The translations under genes were made by a program, and so were the position numbers. A stretch of DNA of 64,000 nucleotides, taken from positions 21,731,932 through 21,795,931 of the forward strand of contig NC_023753.2 in assembly GCF_000499845.2 (NCBI RefSeq). The letters are read 5' to 3'. Below, in pieces: positions 1-10,633 of the stretch. The notes beneath the pieces were generated by a model. The model did not search any database, had not been told where the DNA came from, and saw nothing but the letters and a program-made list of their open reading frames with translations. Source of the stretch: Phaseolus vulgaris. Lineage: Eukaryota > Streptophyta > Magnoliopsida > Fabales > Fabaceae. How positions within the stretch are numbered: the stretch's first letter is position 1; each line of letters starts with the position of its first letter.

Positions 1-2379
1 TCAGCCAGCGGGGAGAAGGGCCATCCGTATTTTCAGTGTTTAAGGCGAAACAACAAATTTGCCTGGACGAAGGAGTGTGAAGAGGCCTTCGTCAAGCTTA
101 AAGAGTACCTGGCGAGCCTGCCGGTTTTGTGCAAACCGCTGATGGGGACCCCTCTCAGGTTGTATTTTGCTGTGACTGAGAGGGCGGTGAGTGCGGTGCT
201 CGCCCAAGACCAAGATCAGGCCCAAAAGCCTATTTATTTTGTCAGTAAGGTGTTGCAGGGCCCCGAGATGAGATATCAGGCCCTGGAGAAAGCTGCACTG
301 GCAGTGGTTTTTTCGGCGAGAAGGTTACGCCACTATTTCCACAGCTTCACAATACTGGTGATGACCGACTTGCCCATCCAGAAGGTTCTGAAGAAGCCCG
401 ATGTAGCTGGGAGGATGGTGAAGTGGGCGGTGGAACTGTCGGAGTTCGACATCAAGTATGAGCCCCGAGGTCCGATTAAGGGGCAGATTTTCGCAGATTT
501 CGTGGTCGAGCTCTCGTCAGAAGCCACACGAGTTGAGGGGGATGACTTTCGTTGGGTGCTTTCGGTGGACGGATCGTCGAACCAGCAGGGCAGCGGTGCT
601 GGAGTCATCTTGGAAGGGCCCAACGGTGTGCTGATTGAGCAGTCCCTGAGGTTTGCCTTCAAGGCCAGCAACAACCAAGCAGAGTATGAGGCGCTGATCG
701 CCGGAATCTTGCTGGCCAAGGAGATGGGAGCTAGGGTGCTAATGGCTAAGAGCGACTAGCTGTTAGTCACGGGACAAGTAACAGGCGAGTTCCAGGCTAA
801 AGATCCACAAATGGCGGCTTACCTGGAGTATGTACAGGAGTTGAAGAGTTCCTTTGCCTCCTTTGAAGTGGTGCATGTGCCCAGAGAGCAGAATGCCCGA
901 GCTGACTTGCTAGCTAAGCTCGCCAGTTTAGGCAAGGAGGGTAGGCAGAGGACGGTGATCCAAGAAACTCTGAAGACACCCAGAGCATTTGTGGCAGATC
1001 ACCTGGTTCTTCAGATAAGCAAATCGACGGAGAAAGCGGCGAGGAGTCACAGGTCTTTGACCCAGGAGACCTTGAGATCGCCGAGAATAAGGGTGTGTCG
1101 GGAGGAGAAGGTAAACGTGGCGCAGGTCTGCGCTACCCATGAGCCAGACACCTGGGTAACACAGTACAAGCGATGCCTGGCGGATGGCCTTCTCCCGCTG
1201 GATCCGACGGAGGCCAGGAAGATAAAGAAGAACTCCAGCAAGTTCACGATGATTGATGGTGAGTTGTATAGGTTTGGGTTCACACACCCACTCCTGGAAT
1301 GTGTGCATGGAGAGAAATGTACGAGAATCATGGCCGAGCTCCATGAAGGGATCTGCGGAAGTCACGTCGGGGGTCGAGCTCTGGCCGCAAGGACTCTCCG
1401 TGCAGGTTACTATTGGCCCACAATGAGGGAAGACTGCAAGAAGTATGCACAGTGTTGCAAGCAATGTCAGCAGCACGCCGATTGGCACAAGGCGCCTCCC
1501 AAGGAGTTGAAGTCGATTTACAGCCCTTGGTCGTTTCATACATGGGGAATCGATATTCTGGGACCTTTTCCATTGGCGATCAGGCAGATGAAGTACTTGG
1601 TGGTGGCAATTGAATATTTCACCAAGTGGATCGAAGCAGAACCAGTGGCCCAGATCACCGCGCACAAGATCGAGAGCTTCGTGTGGAAAAACATCGTGTG
1701 CCGGTTTGGTGTGCCCAAACGCCTGGTGTCAGATAACGGAACTCAGTTCGCAAGTCACCTATTGAAGAAGCTGTGCGAAGAGGTGGGAATTCAGCAAGTA
1801 TTTGCATCCGTCGAGCACCCTCAGACGAACGGTCAAGTAGAGTCAGCCAATCGGGTATTGCTGAGAGGTTTGAAGAGAAGGCTAGAGAAAGCCAAAGGAA
1901 GTTGGGCTGAGGAGGTACCCCGTATAGTTTGGGCGTACCACACCACCGAGTAGTCAGGAACCCACGAGATCCCGTTTAGCCTGGTCTATGGATGCGACGC
2001 GATGATTCCAGTGGAAATCCAAGAGAGCTCGCCGAGATTCCAGAACTTTGTAGCGGAAGACTCGAATGAGGAGAGAAGACTGAATCTGGATTTGCTGGAT
2101 GAGGTCAGGGAGGAGGCGAGAGTGAAGGCTGAGGCAGTGAAAAGAAGGATTGAACGAAGGTATAACTCGAAGGTGATGCCAAGGCAGTTTAAAGAAGGCG
2201 ACCTGGTGATGAGGAAGGCCCACCAGTACGAGATGGAAAACAAGTTGTCGCCTAAGTGGACGAGACCGTTCAGGATAACCAAGGCGCTCGGGAACGGCGC
2301 CTACCGCTTAGAAACGTTGGAAGGAGGGGCGATTCCTCGCACCTGGAACGCCACGCACCTCAAGTTATATTACAGTTAA
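1..2379 (+). pseudogene. pol: Tat pol C-terminal part: RNase H, second RNase H, integrase (two in-frame stops)
   Basis: One reading frame is open from base 1 to the TAA at 2377-2379, broken only by TAG at 757-759 and TAG at 1951-1953. RT-linked RNase H covers roughly 100-510, and the second RNase H roughly 550-900 (VDGSSN, NNQAEYEALIAG). The integrase zinc finger (H-H-C-C) is near 1340-1480. The catalytic core has Asp at 1552 (WGID), Asp at 1732 (SDNGTQF) and Glu at 1840 (NGQVES), a correct D-x35-E spacing. The C-terminal part keeps the GDLV and NATHLK-type features and has no chromodomain, which fits Tat rather than chromoviruses. The product would replicate and insert the element. The second stop sits where relatives usually have Gln, so CAG to TAG is likely; the first sits at a Ser position. 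Confidence 0.88.
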
Positions 2380-3660
2380 AAGCTTTGTAAGTAAAAACAA
2401 ACACGAAGAGTTTGCAAGCTTTCTGTTAAAACAGTTTAAAAGGGGGCACTCTTTTTTCCCTAAGGAGGGTTTTTAATGAGGCCACCCAATAAAGAAGAGT
2501 TTTCGAAGTTTAAAGTGTTTTAGATTGCATGCTTGCTGTTATTGCAAGAGTTTTAAAAAAAGAAAGACCTTGTCACCCAAAAGTGATTTAAGGCGAGTTT
2601 TGAAGTTATGTCGCATGCTTTCTAAAAAGTTTCTAAGTCCCCATCGTTTTTCGGCGATTGGCGGCATCAGTTAAAGTTTAAAGTCCTCATCGTCTTTCGG
2701 CGATCGGAGGCACCAGTTAAAAGACCTCAACGCCCTCGCGCGTCCTGAGGCGAGAAAGAGATAAAGACCTCCTCGCCGTCGAGCGAGTGCAGGCGAGAAA
2801 GAGTAAAAAAGTCCTCAGTGCTTCCAGGGGAGAGAAGATGTAGCCTCTGGGGCAATTTAGAGGCACCAGCAAAAAGTCCTCAGTGTTTCCAGGGGAGAGA
2901 AGATGTAGCCCCTGGGGCAATGTAGAGGCACGAGTTAAAGACCTTCTCGGCGACGAGCGAGTTCAGGCGAGCTAAAGACCTTCTCGCCGATCAGTGAGTT
3001 CAGGCGAGTTAAAGACCTTTTCGCCGATGAGCGAGTTCAGGTAAGATAAAATCCTTCTCGTCTCGAACGAGTTCAGGTACGGTGTGGAGGGTGGAAGAAG
3101 TTTAAAGGATAGCTAAGGTAGGTTCGAAGAGAACACTTAGCTATCCAGCTTGCTGTTCTAAAAGTCAGGGAAGGTAGAGAAGGATCCGAAAGGCGCCTCT
3201 ACCCCCCAGATGAGGGAACAATGGCCAAGTTATGAAGGCAAGAGGAAGCTGGTATCGCCAAGACTCTTTGGCAATCAGAAGAAATTCAAGCAATGGCAAG
3301 AGTTAAGGCCCGCTTCGATGGAGCAGATCAGGTGAGCTATGCCTTAAGCTATCGGTTGGGTTAAAATGCGTTGTTTAGCAAATAGTTTTACGCTGAAGCT
3401 TGATTGCCTTAAAGTTCACAAGTTATTAGAATGATACCGTCCGAAAGTTGATGGTTTGAAGCAGTTAGTAAACGGCTGCGCTTGCAGAATTACTAAGTCA
3501 ATTTCGTTTAAGCGGTTTGTACAAGAAGAGATAAAGCTAACAGGGAGATTATATAAGGAAACAGAAAACTTCATAGCAAAGAGGTATCAGTTCAAAATAC
3601 ATATACAAAAAAAAGGGGAGAGTTATTACAAGTAAGTGTGTAAGAGAGAAGAACAGATGA
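2380..3660. repeat. Tat 3' spacer with tandem repeats
   Basis: Non-coding spacer between pol and the antisense gene. From about 2640 to 3080 it holds imperfect tandem repeats: units built on CCTC.TCGCCG...GCGAG...CAGGCGAG of about 37 bases, repeated about four times at 2937-3078, and two longer units of about 65 bases near 2812-2935 sharing TTCCAGGGGAGAGAAGATG. I see no gene here. Such satellite-like spacers are common in Tat elements. Confidence 0.7.
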
Positions 3661-3681
3661 ATAAGTGATGGTGGGAAGCAG

Positions 3682-5787
3682 CTAATCTTCAGAAGGAACG
3701 ATCTTCCCATCCACCACTTCGTTGTTTAGTGACACCATGGAGAGGTCCAGATCAGGGTACTGGCAGGCAAATTGCTCCAGGGCGGCGTCAAACCCAGCAG
3801 CGAGGATTTGGGCGGAGCTCAGCTCGAGCTCTTCAGTTTGCTTTTTGAGCCCCTCGGTCTGCTGTTCCAACTCATCAGCTCGTTTCTTTAGTTCTTCAGT
3901 TGTCTCACGAGCTTGAAGGAGGTCTTCAGTAACCTTCTTGTTTTCCGCCTGCGCCTGGGCCAGCTCTGCGGCGATCCCTTCATTCTCCTTTTTGGCCTTG
4001 GCGAGCTTAACCACGGTGTCATCCCTCTCTTTTTCAACCTTTCCCAAGAGGACCTCCCGATTTACTGAGCCCATCTCAAGGTTTTCTACCTTGGCTGCGT
4101 CTGCTTTGATCGACGCCTCCAGGCTAGCCACCTTGAGACGGTATGGGACCAGCTTGCTCTCCAGCTCAATTTTCTCTTGAGCTAGGAGGTGCACCTTGTG
4201 GCGCAGATCGGTGGCCTCCTTGCGCGCCACCCTCAGCTCAGTGCTCATGGCGTCCTCCACTCTTGAATGGTCGATCCCTGCCAACATGAGGTTGCAGGAC
4301 AACTTCTTCGCCTCGATCCTTATTAGGCTATTCTCCTCTTGGAGCACGGAGATGTCGTCCTGAAGTTTCTTGCTGGAGCTCTCCACAGCTTTTGATATGA
4401 TGGAGGGGAGATCCTCTGCCATCATTCTGAGTTTGGCTGTGAAGGGTTCCCAGATTCCCTTAACCGCAAGAGGAAGGTTTGCAACCGCTGTTTGTGGAGG
4501 CGCTGAAGGAGCCTGGTGCTGGCTCTCACCACCGCCCTCTTGGATCGGTTGTTGAGTTGGAGCTTCTTGGCGCGGTGGTGACGAGGGGGACTCGGTGATG
4601 ATGATGGGCGAGTTGTGAGCGCCTTCATCCCCACCTGGCGCGGCTTCGGCGATTGAGGCAGTTGAAGGAGGACCCTCTCCAGCGGATATGAATGGCGTGG
4701 AGGCGCTCGGAGGGTTCTCCATGAAGTTGGGCTCAGTAGCCTCAACCACGGGAAATGCAGCCGCCAAAGGTACTGCTTGAACTGGCGGAGTTGCAGTTGG
4801 GGGAGAAGGCGGTGTTGGAATTGGAGCTGGTGGAGAAGGCGGTGTTGGGGTTGGAAGAGGAGGTGGAGCAGGTGGTGAAGAAGGTGCCACCCTTCTCCTT
4901 TTGGCGATGAGGCCATCCTCAGTTGCCTCATTGTCCTCTTCTTCATCCTCATGGACCACCTGAGGAGCTTTCCTCTTTGGCTTCCTTAGGATGAGTTTTT
5001 TGCGTTGTTGGGCGGGCAAGGCTTCTGAAGGAGCTGGGCCTTGAGGGGGCGATCTGCCCTGAGCAGCGGCGATCTCCACCACTGAGTTGGACACAGTTTG
5101 GGAGCCCGACGCCAACCCGTGGGCTCGGGCGAGCGCCCTCAACTCAGCTAGCTTGCCTTTACCCAGCATGAGATCTGCATAGTGCAAAGTATACAGGTGA
5201 GCTCAAAGACAAAAGTAAAACACATGAGTAAGTACGCAAATAAGACAAACAAGTGGTGCGTGAAATAAAGACCAAGTCTAGTGCGCAACAGACAGGACGC
5301 CCAGTAATGGATAACAGAGATGCAGCACAGGGCAAAAACGATAATGGGGAACCTAAGTTTCACCTTCTTAAATAGGGTGGTGTACACAAAGCAGAACAAC
5401 TCGCCGTTGTTCCCTTTGTCATCTGCGTAGACTGGCACGTCGGGGGGGCAAGGCAGCACCGTCAGTTTGTCATCGTGCTCCTTGTGGAACGAAAGGTTGG
5501 GCTCGTCCCCTTTCTTCAATCGAAGCACTGCCACAACAGAGTTTACTGAGGAAGTCTCCTTCAGCAAAGTTGAGGTGGCCCAGGGGTATAGCTTCTTGTA
5601 GTCTAGAGAGGCGATGGAGACTCCTCCAGCGACTGGTGGAGTAGCCTGAGCGGGGTTGGGGGCGAGAGGTTGCAGGCCTCTCAGCCTGGGAAGAGAGAGC
5701 ACCAGGTGCTCGTGGTGGGTTATGAGCTTGAGATGGAGGGTTTCGCGACGAGGGAGGAGGATTCGCGGTGGTCTTTGTTCGAGCCAT
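3682..5787 (-). pseudogene. Antisense extra gene of the Tat element (Pro-rich, coiled coil), probably spliced and frameshifted
   Basis: On the minus strand, between pol and the 3' LTR. A long frame runs from about 5173 down to a stop at 3682. Its first ATG is at 5169. It starts with a basic and acidic stretch, then a long Pro/Ala/Ser-rich segment, then a heptad-type coiled coil over the last 200 or so residues (repeated EELKKR, LEQQTE, LKKQTE). Just upstream the sequence is pyrimidine-rich and ends TATGCAG, a plausible 3' splice site. An upstream segment begins with ATG at 5787 (MARTKTT) and continues in a different frame through FCFVYTTLFKK to about 5374, so one frameshift is likely. A donor at AAG/GTGAAA is possible but does not restore frame. 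Extra antisense genes here are known from Tat elements; their function is unknown. Confidence 0.68.
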
Positions 5788-6372
5788 CGCAGGAACTGCA
5801 AAGGAAAAAGGAAAAGAAAGGTGAGCGAAGGTTGCAAAGGTCGACTTAATGGTGAATGAAGGATGAAAAACGAACGAACGAAGGTTCGTTGTGTTGAAAG
5901 AAATGGAAGGTGAAGCCCTAAGTTACGAAAGGGGAGAAGAAGAAACAACCCACAGCGTATGCACCAGACAGTTAATGGATGATGCGAATCGGTTAAAATG
6001 CAGCAAACATCAACAGAAGAAGTAAAAGGGGTACCTTTCGATGATCAGTTGAACGCTGAAAGGAGTTGGGGATTGAGAGGATTTGAAGAGCGTCGTGGGT
6101 TTGCAGAGGGAGTTCAGAACGTTTGAGAAGGCAAAAAGGTGATGGAACAGTAGAAATGAAATGGGTTTAAGGGTTTTTCAAATGATTTTTGGAAGCGTAA
6201 ACGACAACTAAAGATAACCGTTGATAAAGACACGTGTCGGGCGATTGGAAAGGTGTTTGGTGGAGCGTCAGGAAAGCAAAAAGTACGAACGTTTGGAATT
6301 CTGCGCCAGCGCCACGTAGATCGGTAATGACGTGACTCCTTTAGTCTTTTCGCTAGACAAGTCTTCGCTTAA

Positions 6373-6384
6373 GACTGGGGGGCT
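6373..6384 (+). promoter_or_regulatory. Polypurine tract of the Tat element
   Basis: AGACTGGGGGGC lies immediately before the TGTGTACC start of the 3' LTR. This is the expected primer position for plus-strand DNA synthesis. Confidence 0.65.
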
Positions 6385-7276
6385 TGTGTACCGCCCTGGT
6401 AGTCGGAAGTGATGACGTGGCATCGAGCTATTATATAGGCGTGTTGAACGGGACACCTGGCTGGCAGAAGGGAAGGAAGTCGGGAGGCTCGTGTAGTCGC
6501 CAGTTATTAAGTTGGCGTGCTCCGATCTCTAGCATACCTAAACCGGCGGTCACCGGGTTTGAGATGAAGTCGCCAGATGTGAACCTAGGCGACCAAGTGA
6601 TTAGAGATCGCCGAAACAAGGACATCGCCGGAGATGAAGTCAGATAGTCATTTCCTAGCTGGCCAGCTGGTGAGCTCGGGAGACAGCTTACCTGAACATA
6701 CACGGTGAAGCAAGTAAAGTAGATCGTGAAGGCGGCCGGCGAGACCACAGGGAAGGTGTATACGAAGGTACCCGATCTCGCCACTCAGAAGAGATCACGC
6801 TCCAAGGCAGCTATGCACTGAGTTGTGTCATGCATGAGTAACTTAGCCGAAAAACCTGAAGAGTAAGAAGTGGCGCCCAAGTCAAGGATGCTCCAGATGG
6901 TGACACGTGTACAGTTGGATACGAGCCACGTGTCCAGATGTGTAACTGTCTGGAGAGAGAAAGTGCGCAGGTATATAAGAGATTCTAACGAACTTCTGAG
7001 GTACGCACGTTTAGATCTACTTCTTTACGCTAGCGAGTTTTGAGTACGCTGAGAGAGAATTTTGCACGGTTCCTTAGAGTTCTTGAGTTTTCTCTTAGTA
7101 ATTGGTGGTTCAGTCGCTGACTTGGGCGTCGGAGCGTGATCGGCCGCAGCGGCGCCGTTCTGTCTTTTGCAGGTTCTGGAGGTGGATCGCGGCGAAGGAC
7201 GGAGGCTAACACGGCGCAGAAGTCGATCTAGATTTGACGAGGCAAGGCTCCAGCGTCTTGGTCAACAGGCAGGATC
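6385..7276 (+). repeat. 3' LTR of the Tat element
   Basis: Begins TGTGTACCGCCC after the polypurine tract and ends GGCAGGATCA. It aligns by eye with the solo LTR at 9141-10285 over the promoter-proximal and 3' parts: CACGTG box, CTGGAGAGAGAAA, GACTTG.GTCGGAGCG, CGGCCGCAG.GGCGCC and the final CAGGATCA. A TATA box (TATATAAG) is at 6972-6979, so transcription should start near 7000. Confidence 0.8.
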
Positions 7277-7468
7277 AAATACAAACATTAAGATTGAGTG
7301 TGAGTGAGTAACTTATTGTTAATTGTTAGATTACTACAATACCCAAAGTGTCCCAAACTTTACCACATGTTCTATAAATGCAAATTGAATATATAACAGA
7401 ATTATTCTTTAGGTATTGGACCCCTTTTCCATTTTCTTATGGAGGAAGATGTGACTAATCCAGGATAC
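7277..7468. other. Short unassigned spacer
   Basis: AT-rich sequence between the Tat 3' LTR and the SIRE LTR. It may be host CACTA sequence, but I recognise no coding or terminal motif in it. Confidence 0.4.
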
Positions 7469-8850
7469 TGTTAGAATATATGGCCTTAAAGGAGAGGGGG
7501 GGGTGTGAAATGTTTAAGAGAGGTTTTTGAAATCTTTTTGAAGTTTAACAAAATTCTTTGTGTGAATCCAGAACAAAAATCAGGTTAGCCAAAACAAGAG
7601 CAATAAAACAACAAAGCAACAAAAAAACAAATGGTTGTTTCTGCGAAACAATCGATTGTTTATACTAGTCAAGCTAAAAACATAATGTAAACGAGTTTAA
7701 GGGTAAGAGAAAGATACACCAACAGTTTATACTGGTTCACTCTTAAACCAAGAGCTACATCAAGTCCCCAGAAAACCACTGGGTAATCCACTATGTAATC
7801 AAACCAGATTACAACACACAATCCACCAAAGAAGTGACCTTGAACCCTTCAAGAAACACACTCACTTTGGCAAATCACACACCAAGAGTATTGATCTTAA
7901 CCATCTAAAGAGCACACAACACTCCTTGGCAACATAACACCAGAAATACAGAAGATTGAGAAGAGATTACACTTGTTTATAGAACAATCTGAAATCAATA
8001 CAAATGCAATCCTATTCCATTCTCTTAGAAAACCCAAAGCTTTGATGTGAATTTCAAATCTTGAATCAACTCTTTCACAACTGAAAAACTCAAATCTCTT
8101 TCACTTCTTGTTTGAAAACATAAACAAACTATTTATATTTTCCAAAGATTAGTCAAAACATTTAATGAAGAAGCATATTCAGTTGGAAATCATTTAAAGC
8201 ACATTCAACCACCAAAACAGAATTTTGTTAGGATTGTCAAAGAAACAATCGGTTGAAACCATGATACAACCAATTGTTTGGTTTGGCAGTTAAGTCAACC
8301 AAACTTAAACAGTTTTCAACCTTTTCAAAAACTCCTAAGAGTAAAACAATCGGTTGATTCGACAAAACAACATGTTGTTTTTCATTTAGTTGGAAAAACA
8401 CTTTATTTCAAAAAGGATTTAAAACACATTAGCTTTAGATTCAACAAAGGAGTGGATTACAAATAAAACTACCCAAAACACAGCAACAACACAACCTTGC
8501 ATCAGGCTCATAGGATTTGGATTCTTCAAAGCACAAATTGAATTCTTCAAAGCACTTTATCACTCTTGATCAATAATCTCCCCCTATTTGATGAAGACAA
8601 ATCCCTGGTTGCTTGTGTTAGTCTTTGTTTGTATATCAAGCAGCACCTGCAAAGCAAAACTTATGCAAACCAGAGCATCTTTAACAGTAGGTTAGAATAG
8701 CATATTAACTAGTTTCCTGCATAAACCTTAGAGCAGGAAAACCAGCCAAAACACAAGTTAAAAACAACAGCAGTAGCAGCAGAATTTAAACAACATTCAA
8801 ACATATTAGAGTTTGTCAACACATAACCAAATAGTTATGAGACAAGATGC
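7469..8850 (-). mobile_element. SIRE/Maximus-type copia element fragment: 3' LTR plus some internal sequence
   Basis: Minus orientation. The LTR occupies 7469-8575, read on plus from TGTTAGAATATATGG to GATCAATA. It is followed on plus by ATCTCCCCCTATTTGATGAA, the complement of the element's polypurine tract, so this is a 3' LTR and not a solo LTR. About 275 bases of internal sequence follow (GCACCTGCAA..., also seen at 61490 and 62830) before CACTA coding sequence starts near 8851. The LTR contains the palindromic AAACAATCGATTGTTT at 7646-7661 and several variants. No gag or pol remains. The inner LTR terminus reads TA instead of the usual CA on plus. Bases 7464-7468 are GATAC; no matching right flank was found. 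Confidence 0.75.
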
Positions 8851-9140
8851 ATGTTGTATTACAAGGACGACATCAAACTAAATGAGTGCAAATTTTGTGG
8901 TCTTCCCAGGTACTTGTCTCTAAAGGGTCTGAAAAAAACATACAAAAGAGTGCTAATAAAAAGAATGTTTTATTTGCCTATCATACCACGATTATAAAGA
9001 CTATATACGTCAATGGATTCAACAAGCCAAATGTGATGGCATTTTGAAAACATAACTAATGATGATGTATTGCGACATCCAATTGATGGGAAAACTTGGA
9101 AACACTTTGATAGTGTATATCCCAAATTTGCAGCTGAACC

Positions 9141-10285
9141 TATACCGACCAGGTCATCGGGTGTGATGACGTGTCTAGCACGTGACTATGTGGGGCGTGC
9201 TCAGCAGAACACGTGGACAAGATAAAGACGAATGGCTCAGAAGTAAGCATAGTCAACGCTCGTGGAAGTGGCGTTCTGCAGTGTACATAGTCGGTTGTCG
9301 CTGGGTTTGTATGTCATCGACGTATTAGATAATGGAAGATCAGGTGGTCTGGCATCGCCACAAGAAGCACATCGCCGGACTTCCCAGTAAACTCAGTTGT
9401 AGCTGATTGGGGGTTCAAGCGAGGAAGTTCAAGCATGTGAGTTCAGTAAAGATGATCGTTACGTCAGCATGAGGCGCGAAGGTTAAATGGGTTGGAGTAA
9501 ACAACTTCCTCCTCGACGACAGGATCCCCAGAGTGGACGTTCATCGATGGCGAGTTCCTCTCAGTTAGAACGTGCATGGCGTGGCGAAGAGGAAGGTGGC
9601 ACCTGCGACAAGTAGTATCACAGAGATGGTGTACTTTGTTGCATCCGATACTCGCCTTGTCAGGTGGCGTTCCAGAGCGTGTTGCGTGCTAGGTTACACC
9701 TTGAGTAGGAGACTTGGTCGCACAACTGCATGCTACGTAGAAATGGCGCTCAAGTTACCCTAACCCAGATGACGACACGTGTAGGGTTGGATGCTACCTG
9801 TTACTCCAACCCAGATGATGACACATGTAGGGTTGGATGCTACATAGAAGTGACGCTCAAGTTACCCCCACCAGATGATGACACGTGTAGGGCTGGGTGC
9901 TACCTGCTACCCCAGCCAAGATGATGACACGTGCAGGGTTGGATGCGAGCCACGCGTCCAAAGCGTAACTGCCTGGAGAGAGAAAAAACCTAGCTATAAA
10001 GGTTACTTAACAGAATTTGCAGAGGTACGTTTTCATTACGGCTCATTGTTTTGGGTTGAGTGCACTTTAGTACGGTTCTACATAGTATAGTTTTCTCTCA
10101 GTTTTTGGGTGTTCTTGTCACTGACTTGAGTGTCGGAGCGCCACCGGCCGCAGAGGCGCCATCTTGTGTTTTCAGGTTCTCAAAGAGACTATCTGTGGAG
10201 TGGACTTGGAGGGCACGTGGTGTCAAGCTGGTGAGGAAGATCGTGACGAGGCAACGCTCTTGCGCTAGGTCAACCGGCAGGATCA
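9141..10285 (+). mobile_element. Solo LTR of a Tat-lineage element inside TNP2
   Basis: Flanked by a perfect 5-bp duplication GAACC (9136-9140 and 10286-10290), with the TNP2 reading frame interrupted exactly there. The LTR begins TATACCGACC (expected TG, so a terminal G to A change) and ends GGCAGGATCA like the LTR at 6385-7276. A TATA-like TATAAAGG lies near 9995. It differs from the other Tat LTR mainly in its 5' half and in having several copies of a CACGTG-bearing repeat. Confidence 0.88.
9764..9948 (+). repeat. Tandem repeats carrying CACGTG in the Tat solo LTR
   Basis: Four imperfect units of roughly 45-60 bases, each with CCAGATGATGACACGTGTAG (or one-base variants) and GGGTTGGATGC. 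The units sit about 50-230 bases before the TATA-like box. The related LTR at 6385-7276 has one such unit near 6890-6935. Confidence 0.75.
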
Positions 10286-10633
10286 GAACCCCATAATGTA
10301 AGATTGAGATTATGTTCTGATGGATTCACTCCTTATATCCAAGCTTCAACATCTCCATATTCTTGTTGGCGATATTTTTCACTTTTTATAACCTACCCCC
10401 TGAAATGTGTATGACGAAGCCGTACATGTTTCTAAGTTGTCTCGTACCTGGTCCTACTAACCCAACAAAAAAAGTAGATGTATACTTGCAACCACTTATT
10501 AATGACCTCCAACAACTGTGGAGTGAGAGTGTCTTCACTTATGACATATCAACAAAAGAACACTTCGTCATGCAAGCTTGTTTGATGTGGACAATTAATG
10601 ATTTTCCAGCATATGCGATGTTGTCTGAATGGG

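Larger units (their letters stand above)
1..7276 (+). mobile_element. Ty3/gypsy Tat-lineage LTR retrotransposon, 3' part
   Basis: The window opens inside the pol gene of a Tat-group element and runs through its 3' LTR. Order on the plus strand: RNase H, second (archaeal-type) RNase H, integrase, a tandem-repeat spacer, a long antisense open reading frame, a G-rich polypurine tract and the 3' LTR ending in GGATCA. The doubled RNase H and the extra antisense gene between pol and the 3' LTR are known marks of the Tat lineage. The 5' LTR, gag, protease and RT lie outside the window, so the target duplication cannot be checked; the five bases after the LTR are AATAC. Base composition is visibly GC-richer than the AT-rich sequence further right. 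Two stop codons in pol mean this copy cannot move by itself. Confidence 0.88.
8851..10633 (+). pseudogene. tnp2: CACTA TNP2-type transposase, upstream part (split by a solo LTR)
   Basis: First segment 8851-9140: ECKFCGLPRY zinc-ligand motif, IIPRLKRLY, MRWHFEN, LRHPIDGKTWKHFD and YPKFAAEP, all typical of the Transposase_21 (TNP2) region. It is spread over more than one frame, so it carries indels. Second segment 10286-10633: NVRL.LCSDGFTPYIQAS, then PPEMCMTKPYMFLSCLVPGP, DVYLQPLINDLQQLW and MWTINDFPAYAMLSEW. The 9141-10285 LTR splits it after the Pro codon. The second insertion at 10634 cuts after the SEW motif; the missing continuation (KLACPYCMEDTKAW) resumes at 19346. In a working element this protein cuts at the terminal repeats. 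Confidence 0.85.

Noticed and set aside
928..1665. 245-codon minus-strand frame under the Tat pol gene
   Set aside because: It is a shadow of the integrase frame on the other strand; it shows no domain features and its codons mirror pol.
2640..3080. Regular repeats that could suggest a CRISPR-like array
   Set aside because: Units are imperfect, of mixed length and contiguous, with no unique spacers, and they lie in a plant retroelement.
4422..4952. 176-codon minus frame within the antisense gene
   Set aside because: Out-of-frame reading of the Pro-rich segment; the low-complexity composition keeps a second frame open.
9572..10296. Overlapping plus frames in the Tat solo LTR
   Set aside because: They read through LTR tandem repeats and promoter sequence and show no protein family pattern.
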